Shown here: positions 17,180 to 28,240 of the stretch, in pieces
Position numbering within the stretch: position 1 is the stretch's first letter
Layout: each line of letters opens with the position of its first letter
From: Allomyces macrogynus ATCC 38327
Taxonomy: Eukaryota > Blastocladiomycota > Blastocladiomycetes > Blastocladiales > Blastocladiaceae
Assembly: GCA_000151295.1 (NCBI GenBank)
Contig: GG745329.1
Location: forward strand, 1,412,654-1,476,653
Direction of reading: 5' to 3'
Length of the DNA: 64,000 nucleotides
Translations under genes and position numbers: made by a program
Notes under the pieces: generated by a model
What the model was told of the DNA's origin: nothing
The model's database searches: none
Seen by the model: the letters and a program-made list of their open reading frames with translations, nothing else

Positions 17180-17651
17180 ATGTCCGGAGGAGTGCACGCA
17201 CACAACAAGACGCACCCGTACAAGCGCAGCTCAGTGCGCATGCTGCAGCGTAAGGCCAAGCGGCGCGCCAACGAGAAATCGTCGACTACTGTTGCACCCG
17301 CGATTATCCGGTCCAACACCGAACTGTCCAAGAAGAAGCTCAAGAAGATCAACCACAACGGCAAGAAGAAACTCACGATCCGCAACGTGGCCAAGGTCAA
17401 GGAGGCCGCGCTCGAGGCCAAGGCCGCAAGCGGCGACGTCGACATGAGCGGTGCGTATCCAAAGCTCGCGCCCCTCAGGCTCTCGTAACGGGAAAAGTAC
17501 GCGATTGAAGCATGGAAACTTATCCACCCTTTTTTCCTCGTGAACAGAGGCTCAATCCAGGGCTGTGCGCCGCGCGGCCGAGCATGCCGCCAAGGCACAG
17601 AGCAAGAAGGCGGCCAAGACGGCGGCGACGGACGCCATGGACCTGTCGTGA
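17180..17651 (+). CDS. Small Lys/Arg-rich protein, possibly ALB1-like ribosome biogenesis factor
   Basis: Encodes about 124 residues in two exons: 17180-17450 and 17548-17651 (intron donor gtgcgt, acceptor gaacag, phase 1), giving MSGGVHAHNKTHPYKRSS at the start and AKTAATDAMDLS at the end. The centre is strongly basic (LSKKKLKKINHNGKKKL), consistent with a nucleolar or ribosome-associated protein. The segment TELSKKKLKKI followed by an acidic DVDM patch resembles fungal Alb1 (partner of Arx1 on pre-60S), but similarity by eye is weak. The exon junction is well supported because it is the only splice that continues the Ala/Lys helix-like tail to a stop. Confidence 0.7.
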
Positions 17652-18061
17652 GCGCGGCGTCCATTTTGTACCATAGACAAATGTATTTTTCGATCGTGGG
17701 TGTGTTCGTGTTTTCTGCCATAGCCATCTCTGTTTCTTTCAGCCTCCCTCGTCACGTCAGCTCGCTCTGCGTGCGACGGCCCTGTCAAAACCCAGCGGGC
17801 CAGCACAACCCCACGCCAACCTCATATCAACCTCACGGAAACCTAACGTCAACCTGTGCGGTGGTGAGGCTTACCGCAGCGCACGTGGCTCAGCAGACCG
17901 CGCCCCAACTAGAACAACCGGTCCGTCTGATCGCACTTGATCGCTGTCGCCGCCGTTCCATCGCAGCGCCGGCAGTTCGCTTCTGGCCGGTCGTCCAGGA
18001 CGACCCCGTCTCCCGGACAGCCCGACCCAGAACCCGTTGACGTGCCCAGCTCCAGCTCGAC
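17652..18061. other. Intergenic region, promoter of ACAD8
   Basis: No gene seen. Contains the repeated phrase caacctca/cctcacgg near 17815-17845 and CT-rich 5' flank typical of fungal promoters. Confidence 0.4.
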
Positions 18062-19792
18062 ATGATTGCCTCGGCCCTGACCACGACTGCCCGCACGGCC
18101 GCGCGCCGCACGGCTGCTTTTGCCGCAAACCGCGCCGTCGCGACGGCACCGGCGGCGCGCACCATGACCTCGGCCATCCTCGATCGTACGGCTTCTCGAA
18201 ATTCCAGAAGCAGCTAGGTTCAACTTTTCGCGGGTGAACCTGATGATGGTTTTCGGCCGCCACTAGCGACGATTGGCCTGAACGAGGACCAAAAACAGTT
18301 CTTTGAAATGTCACGCGCCTTTGCCAATGCCGAGCTGGCGCCGCGCATGCAGGAGCTCGACATTCTCGAGACCGACCTCCCGCGCGACACGCTCAAGAAG
18401 GCGGCCGAGCTCGGGTTTGGCGGCATCTATGTCGACCCGGAGTTTGGGGTAAGTGCGCTCACATTCATCAGGACAAAGCCCTCGGAACAACAGCAGATGC
18501 GACTCATACTGCCCCTGCTTCGCGACTAGGGGAGCGGCCTGACTCGTCTTGATGCATCGCTCATTTTCGAGGCGCTCAGTTCGGGCGATATCTCGACGAC
18601 GGCCTACATCACGATCCACAAGTTCGTAATCGCTCTTTTCCGTTGTTGCCAGCAGCACTTGATCTCACCGTCTTTTGCGTTTGGTGTGCGAATAGCATGT
18701 GCGCGTGGATGCTCGACTCGTTTGGTTCGCAGGGTTCGTTTCTGGTCTGCTTCGCCTCCACTCCACACAAATCCACTGCTCACTGACCCTCATCGCACCC
18801 CACCTGCAGAACTCAAGGCCAAGTACCTGCCCGCAATGACCTCAATGGATCTGCTCGCGTCCTACTGCCTGACCGAGCCCGGCGCCGGGTCCGACGCGGC
18901 CTCGCTCATGACGACCGCCAAACGCGATGGCGACGACTTTATTCTCAACGGGACCAAGGCCTTCATCTCCGGCGGCGGCCAGTCCGACATTTACATTGTC
19001 ATGGCGCGCACGGGCGCTCCCGGGTCCGGCGCGAGCGGGGTTTCCACGTTCCTGATTGACCGGCGCGAAGTCAAGTCGGGTCTGTCGTTTGGCAAGAAGG
19101 AGCAGAAGATGGGCTGGAACTCGCAGCCGACGCGCGCCGTGATCATGGAGGACGTGCGTGTTCCGGCGTGTCATATGATTGGGACTGAAGGCCACGGGTT
19201 CCGGTACGCGATGAAGGGGTTGGATGGCGGGCGGATCAACATTGCATCCTGCTCGCTGGGTGGCGCGCTGGCGGCGGTGGAGGCCGGGATGGAGCATGTG
19301 ACGGTGCGCAAGCAGTTTGGCAAGCCAATTGCCGCGTTCCAGGTACGGTTCTTTGTTAATTTTGTGGTGTCGCCAGGAGGTGGACAAGTTGACTGACGTC
19401 GTGACCGATGCACAGAACGCGCAATTCAAGCTGGCCGACATGGCGACGGAGCTCGCGTCGGCTCGCCTTCTCGTGCGGCAAGCCGCGTCGCTGCTCGATG
19501 CGAAGGCGCCGCAGGCGACGGCCTACTGCGCCATGGCCAAGATTGCCGCAACGGAAAAGGCGTCGCAGATTGCCGACCAGGCGTTGCAGATGCACGGCGG
19601 GTACGGGTACCTCAAGGACTACAAGGTGCAGCAGTTTGTGCGCGACTTGCGCGTGCACCAGATTCTCGAGGGTACGTTTGTGTTTTGCTGTGGAGAGGCA
19701 GCACTGTTTGTTGAACTGACGCGCTGCACATCGGACAGGTACCAACGAGATCATGCGCGTGATTGTGAGCCGCGAGCTGCTCAAGGAGTAAG
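18062..19792 (+). CDS. ACAD8: Isobutyryl-CoA dehydrogenase, mitochondrial (ACAD8-like)
   Basis: FAD-dependent acyl-CoA dehydrogenase of valine catabolism (isobutyryl-CoA to methacrylyl-CoA) in the mitochondrial matrix. An Arg/Ala/Thr-rich presequence ([16 protein letters not shown]) precedes [14 protein letters not shown]. Introns at 18186-18266, 18449-18529, 18622-18695, 18734-18809, 19343-19415 and 19672-19738 all join in frame. Diagnostic blocks are [67 protein letters not shown] and HQILEG-TNEIMR; the catalytic-base glutamate lies in that last block, spanning the final intron. The blocks match ACAD8 better than short-chain or short/branched-chain dehydrogenases. Full length, about 415 residues. 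Confidence 0.95.
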
Positions 19793-20340
19793 ACGCGCCT
19801 TGCCCGAACAACCGTTTGTTGCAACATAGCGTGAAGGTGAGGGAGGGCAGGCGACCTCACTGCGTCGTGAAGCCCTCGGTCCTTTTCAATGCCGTCTTTT
19901 GTTTTGGTGACTGTTTCGCTTCGTATTCAAGCTTGTGGCGCTCGTTTTGGGTTGATTCGTTGACAGCATTGTGGGCGAGGTTTGAACGCCGAGCTGCTGT
20001 CGCCTGTCGTCGGACCGCTCCAGTGGCGGAGACGCGCATGCACGTGTTACGGACTGCTTGCTGACACACAGCCCATCGATGCAACCCTGCATCATCTCTG
20101 AGAGCGGCAGGGACGGTAGCGCTGTCGGGCAGGGACCGCCACGTCGGACCCGATCGCTCTCTCCTCTCCCCAGCAACCAACAACGCAACAATCAATTCGG
20201 ATCTGCACGCGACACGCCCGCCGCGAGCCCTGCAACCTCTTTGGATCAATAACCGAACTGCAGTCCCGATTGTTTACCTGCCGGTCATCAAGTGCTCGGC
20301 GCGCCAGTTCTCTCCTCCACGCTGAATCCGCCCTGCAACA
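19793..20340. other. Intergenic region between ACAD8 and NFS1
   Basis: No gene seen. Holds the ACAD8 3' flank and the NFS1 promoter. Confidence 0.45.
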
Positions 20341-21958
20341 ATGCTCAAGTCTGTCCTGCTCCGCACGCTGCGATGCGCCAGCACGCCCGCAACACCGCGG
20401 CAAGCGGCCACGGCCGCTGCGATGGGTACGATGCGCCCGCACGCAACGTTCTCCACCCCACAAACCGGCGCGATTGCTGACCGGCGCGACTGTACTCTCC
20501 ACCCTCTCCAGCCGCGCGCCGCAAGCACGCTACCGCGGCTGCGGGCCCGCGTGTGGGCTCGCCAATGGGCGACCCGTCCATGACGCACGAGGAGTTGCGT
20601 CCGCCACAAGCTGCCGGGTTTGACGTATCCGCGCGCCCGCAAGGGTCGCCCGATACGGTCGCGACGAGCGCTGGCAAGCCCATCTACCTCGACTACCAAG
20701 CGACGACGCCGACCGATACGCGCGTGGTCGCGAAGATGCTGCCGTATTTCAGCACCATGTTTGGCAACCCGCACTCGCGCACGCACGCCTACGGGTGGGA
20801 GTCCGAGGAGGCCGTGGAAACGGCGCGCGCCCAGGTCGCGCACTTGATTGGCGCCGATGCCAAGGAAGTCGTATTCACGTCCGGCGCGACTGAGTCGAAC
20901 AATTTGGCGCTCAAGGGGGTCGCGCGGTTCTATCGTAAAGGTCGCGGCAAGACGCATGTGATCACGACGCAGACGGAACACAAGTGCGTGCTCGACTCGT
21001 GCCGGTACCTGCAAGAGGATGGGTTCGACGTGACGTATTTGCCCGTGCAAAAGGACGGCCGCGTGCGGCTCGAGGACGTCGAGGCGGCGATTCGCCCGGA
21101 AACATCGATCGTGTCGGTCATGATGGTAAACAACGAGATCGGCGTCATTCAGCCGATTGCCGAGATTGGTTCGTTGCGAGCATGTCTGCTTCGGCGTGGT
21201 TGACGTGCCGGCTGACCAGAACTGCTTTCTCCTCCCTAGGCGCTCTCTGCCGCAAGCACAAGGTGTTCTTCCACACCGACGCGGCGCAGGCTGTCGGCAA
21301 GATCCCGATCGACGTCAACGCCATGAACATTGACCTGCTCTCCATTTCCGGGCACAAGGTGTACGGCCCCAAGGGTATTGGCGCGCTCTACGTGCGTCGT
21401 CGCCCGCGCGTGCGGTTGGAACCGCTCATTTCCGGCGGCGGCCAAGAACGCGGTCTGCGTTCCGGCACCGTCCCCACGCCGCTCGTCGTCGGGCTCGGCG
21501 AAGCCTGCCGACTGGCCGAGGCCGAAATGGCGCACGACCGCGCGCATGTCGAGCGGCTCTCGCAGCGGTTGATCGATGGGATCACGTCGCAACTGACGCA
21601 CGTCGCGCGCAACGGGTCGGCCGAACACACCTACCCGGGCTGCGTGAACCTGTCGTTTGCGTTTGTCGAGGGCGAGAGTCTGCTCATGGCTCTCAAGGAC
21701 GTCGCGCTCTCGTCCGGGTCGGCGTGCACGTCGGCGTCGCTCGAGCCATCGTATGTCTTGCGCGCGTTGGGCGCCGAGGATGATATGGCGCATTCGTCGA
21801 TTCGGTTCGGGATTGGTCGGTTCACGACCGAGGCCGAGGTGGATGCCGTCGTCGAGAAAGTGGTCGGCGCCGTGACAAAGCTGCGCGACATGTCGCCGTT
21901 GTGGGAGATGGTCCAGGAGGGGATCGACCTCAAGTCGATTCAGTGGAGCGGGCACTAA
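20341..21958 (+). CDS. NFS1: Mitochondrial cysteine desulfurase NFS1
   Basis: PLP enzyme that takes sulfur from cysteine for Fe-S cluster assembly with ISD11/ISCU. The start at 20341 gives a mitochondrial presequence ([14 protein letters not shown]). A phase 1 intron at 20426-20511, with a CTGAC branch-like site, joins it to the mature region; a second intron at 21169-21239 joins AEIG to ALCRKHK. Visible motifs are [11 protein letters not shown], the ATESNN block, the [10 protein letters not shown] histidine, [10 protein letters not shown], the PLP lysine in [10 protein letters not shown], the mobile-loop catalytic Cys in [14 protein letters not shown], and the eukaryotic C-terminus [17 protein letters not shown]. 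About 486 residues, normal for the family. Confidence 0.97.
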
Positions 21959-24212
21959 GCGGCCGCTCATGCAGGCAGAAGCAGGTCTCTCACCAAGGTG
22001 GAGTGGTTTGTTTTTGTGTCAACGCATTCGTTATTAGTGAGGACCTTCAATGTATTTATGTCCATTTTCGTCTCCACTGGTCAGCTGTCGCTGGACAGGA
22101 TTGGCCATGGTTCTATGCTTGATTGCCGGTCGGCATCTCAATCATTCCAAACTTGCCTCAATATTATCGGCAGGCACGCTCGTCCTTGCCAGCGATTGTT
22201 GTTCGGATCGCCCCTCTTGGCGACACGACACGACACGATGCGACTGCACGGATGGCCAGAACTTTCGCCTTTTGGCCTGTTTGTTCACGCCTGTCAGTTC
22301 AATCGCAGGCGGTGACCACCAGCGATCACCAGCCATCTGTGCCCTTCGCAACCACTCACCTGACCCATATCAACACACTTGATCACATTAAAGCGCGCCA
22401 GTCGGTCGACTTCGTTGAATCTCTCATCCACCTCAACGCAACTGGACGCATCTCGCATACGCCTCCTCAACCTGACCTGCGCTCGACCTTCGCGCACCCC
22501 GACTGCTCGCTTTCTGCTGCCCCGCCCGTCTCACCCACTTCGCGACAACGACGATCCCGACCCGCCTTGGATCCCCCCGTATTCTCTGCGCGGCCGCTCG
22601 TCAACGAACCAGGACACTCAAGATCGCGCCGCTGCTCGCTCGCTCGCGCTCTCTCGCACTCGTGGCTTGCATCTGATGATACAACCAAACAACATAGCTG
22701 GAATTACCGTCCGAGCAAGAGATGACGGACATTTGTTTGCATGCATGGCTTACTGACGCACCACAAATTTCAGCGAGCGAGCGCGACGCGATCCGTTCCT
22801 GTGTTTCGTACGCACTTTCTCCAATCTTTTCTGTTGCTACCTTTCTTTCTGCTGCGTGTGCGTGCTTCCGGTGCGTGGTGCCCCACGAACGACGACGACC
22901 ACGCACGAACGGGACCTGATGTCTTTTAGCACTGGGTACCGAATTGCAACCATGTCGAGGACCCTGTATGGAATCAACCGCCTCCACGACATTCTCGGAG
23001 GCGGACTGATCCGTTCTTGGCGTCGTTCTTCGTGGACACTCGCACTGCACCCTAGCTGCTACCTTTTTTCCTCCCTCTTCTCGATCTCGAACGCTGCACA
23101 AGAGGGGGTTGACGATTCAATTTTGATGACGAGTCCGACCAACATGAGGACACACTTATCATTTGGCAATTTTTTTTGACCGACCCCTCTTTGCTTCGCG
23201 CGATTCTTTCTGTTGCTGTTTTTTATGTCTCCCTCGTGAGCGAGCGGCGGCGGGCCAGAGGACGATCCACGTAAAAATTAGACAAGCATATGTCGGACCC
23301 TCGTGAAGACACCAGTGTCGACAGATGGCTCGCGTTTGCTCGCTTGTGCTTTGCTATTTTATGGCTCCTGGAAATGATGATCACATTATCACGACGGTCT
23401 ACTGAAAGTAGATGACGAAAACGCCTTCTAGGCAACATCGACTGAACCCAGGTTTCCCAATATTTTGCTGGTTTTATGGTCCTCCACGCCATTGGCGGTC
23501 GTGAATGGTTGGTCGGTCGGCGGTGGTTCGTGTCGGTTTGTTTGATTTGCCTCGCCGCTGGTGTGCGACGCTGTCGAGTGGAGTGTTCCGAACGTGGCTC
23601 TGAACGGCGTTGAGCAGTTTGCGGTGGTTGCCCAGTCTGGGAAACAGTAATAAATCGTGCCGGTATTGCGAGAGGATAAAGCACTCCGTCTCTACTCATC
23701 TCAACTTTCTCCCAAGCGACCGGTCGACAGGTCGATGTCCCTCGATCCAACGTCTTCTTGCCGGATCAGCTCGAGCAGCGGCAAGAACGCGGTCCACATC
23801 CGAACGATCAAAATCGGCAAGAAGGCCCCGAAATGAGAACGACGTGGGCCATATCGAGCCGTTTGCGAAAAAGTGCAAGACGGGTGGCGCGCGACGCTCT
23901 CATGCCTTGGTTGAGTTGTTGAACCAACTAACCGGCCGACCGCGCCATCGCTCGCGGCCGAGCACCAACCGTGACTTGACCGCATGCACCGTCCAACTTG
24001 ACCGCATGCACCGTCCAGCTCGGCCTCTCCTCTCGAAATCGACCAGCAATTGACGCGAGCACTGCGCGCAACCGGCACGGGCGCACGCCAGCTTGCCAAC
24101 GGCCCCCGACGCGTCCCTGCCCGACGTCAGCCCCCCATTCGGCAAGCACGACGCGTTCCCAAAGTACCTCCACCAACCGCAAGCAACAACGAACCAACCA
24201 ACCAAGCTGACC
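21959..24212. other. Long gene-poor region (2.25 kb)
   Basis: No protein-coding gene I can support; the frames present are short, lack conserved-looking sequence and are broken by stops. Composition is less GC-rich and more T-rich than the flanking genes, especially 22700-23750. It may hold untranslated regions, an unrecognised non-coding RNA or relic DNA. A 22-nt tandem duplication sits near its right end. Confidence 0.4.
23975..24018 (+). repeat. 22-nt tandem duplication upstream of the INPP4 gene
   Basis: Two adjacent copies of a 22-nt unit (cttgaccgcatgcaccgtcc followed by aa or ag) lie 195 bp before the INPP4 start. Each contains the palindrome gcatgc, so this could be a duplicated transcription-factor site. 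Confidence 0.8.
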
Positions 24213-27200
24213 ATGACCACGTCGGGCATCAAGATCAACGAGGCCGACGTGGCCTACTTTGCCACGTCGCCGACGGGCATCCTGCTGCGCGGGTGGATGT
24301 GGAAACGCGGCGCCATCCAAATCTCGTCGGTCCCGACATTTGGCCCGCCTTCGCTCGCGCAGTTCTACAAGAAGCGCTACTTTGTGCTCAAGGGCAACCT
24401 GCTCTTCTACTTTACCGACCCGGAGGCCAAGCGCCCAATTGGCGTGATTTTGCTCGAGCACTGCCAAGTGCGCACGACGCCGATTCCCGCAGGTATGGAA
24501 ATGGGGAAGTGCGATATCCCGCCGTACCATTTCCGCATTTCGTTCCTGTCCGAGTCGTCGCACCGCGACTACGAGCTGGCCGCGCCGTCCGACTCGGAGC
24601 GCGTGCAGTGGATCCAGCTGATTGCCTCGTGCAACGTCGAGTACATGCTCAACGAACTCAAGTACCTGCGCCGTCGGCTGCGCGCGCTCGAAACGGCCAA
24701 CGCGTCGGGGTCGCCGCGGCAGCGGCCGAATAGCGGCGCATTGGCCACCGCGCGCGGGGGAGCTCGGCCCATGTCGTTTGTGGCCACGGGATTGCCGGTC
24801 GTTCCGGCGTCGGCGATTTTGCCATCGCTGCAAAGTTTGAGCCCGTTTGCTGCGACCAAGGGCGGTGCGCAGAACGGGACCAGCACGGGCACGCCCGAGA
24901 TTGTCGAGGAACTCGACGAGGACGTGGAGGACGACGTCGAGGACGAAGACTATGCGCCGCTCGATGCGGCCGACCGCGCGCTGCTCGCATCCGGCAACGG
25001 CCAGGCCGCGCCCGATGCGAAATCCATGGTTTACACGCCAACGACGCCGTGCGACCACGTGCTTGCGTTTGCGCTGCGCATCACTGCGAGCTTGCCCGTG
25101 TCGCTGCCGAGCTTGCCCAACGTGACCATGACCAAGGACGCGTTCATGTACCTGAGCGTGCAGCAGGCGCGGACCGGCCAGGCGACGGTGACGGAGTGGG
25201 TCCCGATTAAGCAGTTCACGTCGATGTCGTTTTTCACGACGCCGGGAATCTTTGTCAATCACCCGATGGACGTGCGCGTCATGCTCGTCACGCCCGAGTT
25301 TCGCGAGTACGCGCTCGCGTCGTTCACCGTGCACCCGCGCGAACTGGCCCAGTACCGGCTCGTCTTGCCGTTTGACGGAGTCGACTTGGCGATTGGCACG
25401 CTCTTGTGGAGCTGTATCCCGACGCCCACGCTGCCAGCGCGGTGGCCGCGTCCGGCAGACCCGTCGGCGATCGTTGCCGCGGCCTACGCGCAGTGGTACC
25501 AGTACAACGGCGCGACGCTCGTCCGCGAAGAGACGTGCGAGTCACCGTGGGTGCTGGACGTGCCGCGGCAGCTGCTGCGGTGCTGGATCGCGCAAGAGCA
25601 GCGTGTGATTCGTGACTTTTCCGACCTGGTCCCGCACGCGCCCGACATTCACGTCACGCGTCTGCGGCAGCTCGACATTCACAAGCAGTTGCTGTGCTAT
25701 TTCGAGGACGAGCTGCGCGCTCTCGATGTGCTCTCCGCCAAGGATGGCGCGCACCGGCTGCGCCGGTCGGTCGAAAAGACGCCGCAGCACCTGCAAATGG
25801 TCGCGCTCAACTGCACCGTGCAGCGGCTGCGCGTGATGCCTGCGTCCGAGTCGCCCGATACCGCGTGTGATGCAGCCACGACCTATTCGGTGATCACGGT
25901 CGGCGCGCCCACGGCGCACGCGCTCGCTGGGTCGGGCACGCCGCCGCCCGAGGCCGAGACCGATAAATTGGTCGCGTACCACGCAACGACCGTGTCGAAC
26001 CGGCGCAAGTCCGAATTGCGCAGCCAGTACGACGCGTTTGTGACAGCCGTCAAGGAATTGCAGCGTGTCGCAGACTTGGTTCCGTCGGGCGCGGCCGATG
26101 CCGATGCGTTTCCACGGATTTTGGATACGGTCACGCGCGTCGCCAAGGACTTGGCCGCGAAAGTGGTCATGGTCGCGCAATCACTGCGCGACTTGGACGA
26201 GGACGCGTTGGGCGGGTACCAGGCGCACGTGAACGAGGTCGGGTGCCAGTTGCTGGAAGAGTGGGTGCCGCTCGCGGCCGTCCGTGGGCAGCAAGTCGTG
26301 CTGATGCCGAACGATGCCACGTCCATGGCGCAGTTTGCCGAGACGGTGGCCACGCTCGCTGACCGAATTGGGCTTGCGCACGACGGGGCGATTGCGTTGC
26401 TTGATCATCACCGGCTGCTGATTGACGCCAAGTACTCGGCGCCGACGACGTGGCAGGCGACGCGCCGTCGGCAGGATTGGGTGTTTGCGCAGGCGCTCGG
26501 CGCACTGGTCACTGCATTTGAGGAGACGGTGCAGGGGTGGGTCGATCACGATCGTGCCGACTTGTGGGGCACCTGGGTCGCGATCGGCTGGCTGTTCCAA
26601 TTCGAGTCGCTGTTGACGCCGCAGGGCGACGAACTCGCCATGCTCGTCGACATGAAGGCGGCGCTACTCGACGTGGAGCGCTCCGTGTCACTGGCGCTGC
26701 ACGCGCTCGCCGAGAACGGCGAGACCATGCCGACGTCGCTCGGCCCCGTGGCCGCGGACCGCGTCGTCATTTCGGGCGAGCGCGGCGACGTGACCGTCTC
26801 GCTCGGCGTGCCTGCCGCGTTCCTGGCCAAGGTGCCGCGCCGCGATACGCGTGCCAAGGTCCGTCCCGTCCTGTTCACGCAAGGCATCAACGACCAGCCG
26901 TCGCTCGCGACCGTGTTTGGCGGTGCGACCGCCGCGGCCAAGGCGCAGGACGCGATCAACCGGCAGAGCTACGACAAGCTGCAGCTGTACGTGGAAGCGC
27001 TTAAGACGCACGTTGCGCAGCTATATGGCGACTCGCACGCGAATGCCGTGCGCGCTTACAACGACTACCTCGGGATGCTCGTGGGCCACCTCGACCCGAT
27101 TCTGCGCGGGTCCGAAATCAAGCTGGCCGGTTACATGTCGACGGTTGTCGACGAGTCGGCGTTGTCGGGCGGGTCGTCGCTCGCGGGTCCCGGGCTCACG

Positions 27201-27857
27201 GGCGTCGGCAGCGGCGCCGGTGCCGGTAGCGGGTCGTCGTCGAGCACCCCCGTGGCCGCGGGTTTGCGGCGCATGCTCGGCGCCGTGACCGGCTCGGCCG
27301 CAGCGGCAGCAACGGGCGCGGGTCGCGGCAAGAACACCGACATTCTCGCGATGGCTGCGCACATTACACGCGTGATCGCGTCGGCCGCACACGTCCCGTC
27401 ACTCAAGCTCGAGCATGCGCACGTGCACGATCGGCTGCCGGCGTTTGGCGCGCACCCGGCGCTCGCGACGCGCGCGACCACGTGCAAGTCGGCCAAGGAC
27501 CGCACGGGCATGGCCGTCACGCTCGAAGAGTGTTTGGTGCTGCAGGCCGCGCACATGCTGTCGCCGGGCGACCTCGAGGGCCTGTTGACGGCGATGCGCG
27601 CGTGCGGGCCGCGCCGGACGAATGTGCGCCGCAATATCGGCGGGCGCGAGGGGGCCTACGCGTTCCATGCAGTGCAATGGACGCTGTTGCCGCGGCTGTA
27701 CCGCCCGCCGCGGTACACGATCAGCGACGCGTGCAGTCGTAGGCGCGCCGCGTGCGCGCGCGAATGGGGCCGCGGCGGTGGCGGCAGCAGGGCGGACGTT
27801 GTGCGCGAGTGCCGTGCCAGTCAGTATTTGGACACGGCACCGTCTCCTTGTATTTAG
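24213..27857 (+). CDS. INPP4: Inositol polyphosphate 4-phosphatase with N-terminal PH domain
   Basis: A single uninterrupted frame of 1,214 residues. Residues about 25-150 form a PH domain (ILLRGWMWKRGA, FYKKRYFVLKGNLLFYF, ending in WIQLIASC). A C2-like stretch follows an acidic linker (residues about 290-410). The C-terminal third carries the 4-phosphatase Cys-x5-Arg signature CKSAKDRTGMAVTLEE with the nucleophile Cys at about residue 1091; CKSAKDRT is specific to INPP4A/B-type PtdIns(3,4)P2 4-phosphatases. The family ending LLPRLYRPP is present, after which about 40 Arg-rich residues run to the stop at 27855; these may be non-native if an intron was missed. The start at 24213 is preferred over an upstream in-frame Met at 24093. 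Confidence 0.92.
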   Translation: MTTSGIKINEADVAYFATSPTGILLRGWMWKRGAIQISSVPTFGPPSLAQFYKKRYFVLKGNLLFYFTDPEAKRPIGVILLEHCQVRTTPIPAGMEMGKCDIPPYHFRISFLSESSHRDYELAAPSDSERVQWIQLIASCNVEYMLNELKYLRRRLRALETANASGSPRQRPNSGALATARGGARPMSFVATGLPVVPASAILPSLQSLSPFAATKGGAQNGTSTGTPEIVEELDEDVEDDVEDEDYAPLDAADRALLASGNGQAAPDAKSMVYTPTTPCDHVLAFALRITASLPVSLPSLPNVTMTKDAFMYLSVQQARTGQATVTEWVPIKQFTSMSFFTTPGIFVNHPMDVRVMLVTPEFREYALASFTVHPRELAQYRLVLPFDGVDLAIGTLLWSCIPTPTLPARWPRPADPSAIVAAAYAQWYQYNGATLVREETCESPWVLDVPRQLLRCWIAQEQRVIRDFSDLVPHAPDIHVTRLRQLDIHKQLLCYFEDELRALDVLSAKDGAHRLRRSVEKTPQHLQMVALNCTVQRLRVMPASESPDTACDAATTYSVITVGAPTAHALAGSGTPPPEAETDKLVAYHATTVSNRRKSELRSQYDAFVTAVKELQRVADLVPSGAADADAFPRILDTVTRVAKDLAAKVVMVAQSLRDLDEDALGGYQAHVNEVGCQLLEEWVPLAAVRGQQVVLMPNDATSMAQFAETVATLADRIGLAHDGAIALLDHHRLLIDAKYSAPTTWQATRRRQDWVFAQALGALVTAFEETVQGWVDHDRADLWGTWVAIGWLFQFESLLTPQGDELAMLVDMKAALLDVERSVSLALHALAENGETMPTSLGPVAADRVVISGERGDVTVSLGVPAAFLAKVPRRDTRAKVRPVLFTQGINDQPSLATVFGGATAAAKAQDAINRQSYDKLQLYVEALKTHVAQLYGDSHANAVRAYNDYLGMLVGHLDPILRGSEIKLAGYMSTVVDESALSGGSSLAGPGLTGVGSGAGAGSGSSSSTPVAAGLRRMLGAVTGSAAAAATGAGRGKNTDILAMAAHITRVIASAAHVPSLKLEHAHVHDRLPAFGAHPALATRATTCKSAKDRTGMAVTLEECLVLQAAHMLSPGDLEGLLTAMRACGPRRTNVRRNIGGREGAYAFHAVQWTLLPRLYRPPRYTISDACSRRRAACAREWGRGGGGSRADVVRECRASQYLDTAPSPCI

Positions 27858-28240
27858 GAAACTTGTCAGCAATGTGTAATTTCACCGTTTGTACGTGCTC
27901 CCAGCTTTCAGGCCGTTGGTGGCACGCCAGGACCTCTCGCCACACTTGTTCGGCGTTTGACACTGAAGAGCGCCTGGCTCTGCTGTTGTCTTCTCCACGT
28001 CCTGCCCCCTTGTACCCCGGCGCTGCTGCTGCTGCTGCTGCTACTACAACAGTCGACGACGCGCTCTCCACGCTCTCTCGCGCACCACAACTTCCCGCAT
28101 TGCTCCAGCTTGCGTCGGCCAAGGCCGCGCCGTCTGCCGCTGTCGATCGGCAAACGGATTTCGACCAAGAAGCTCGCACAACCACTGGCGTCCTTGCACC
28201 CATTGCTCGACCGGCCAGCGACGATAACGACGACACCAGC
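27858..28240. other. Region between INPP4 and the first lipase
   Basis: The lipase frame is open upstream through here (Ala-rich, back to a Met at 27752 inside INPP4), so the lipase N-terminus could begin earlier than 28241. It includes a CTG run at 28023-28043. Confidence 0.4.

Noticed and set aside
23160..23178. U4 snRNA-like Sm site
   Set aside because: The U4 5' domain and stem sequences could not be found upstream; kept only as a note in the gene-poor interval.
27752..28240. N-terminal extension of the first lipase from the upstream Met at 27752
   Set aside because: It overlaps the INPP4 coding end and is Ala/Arg low complexity with no counterpart in the second lipase; the Met at 28241 was used instead.
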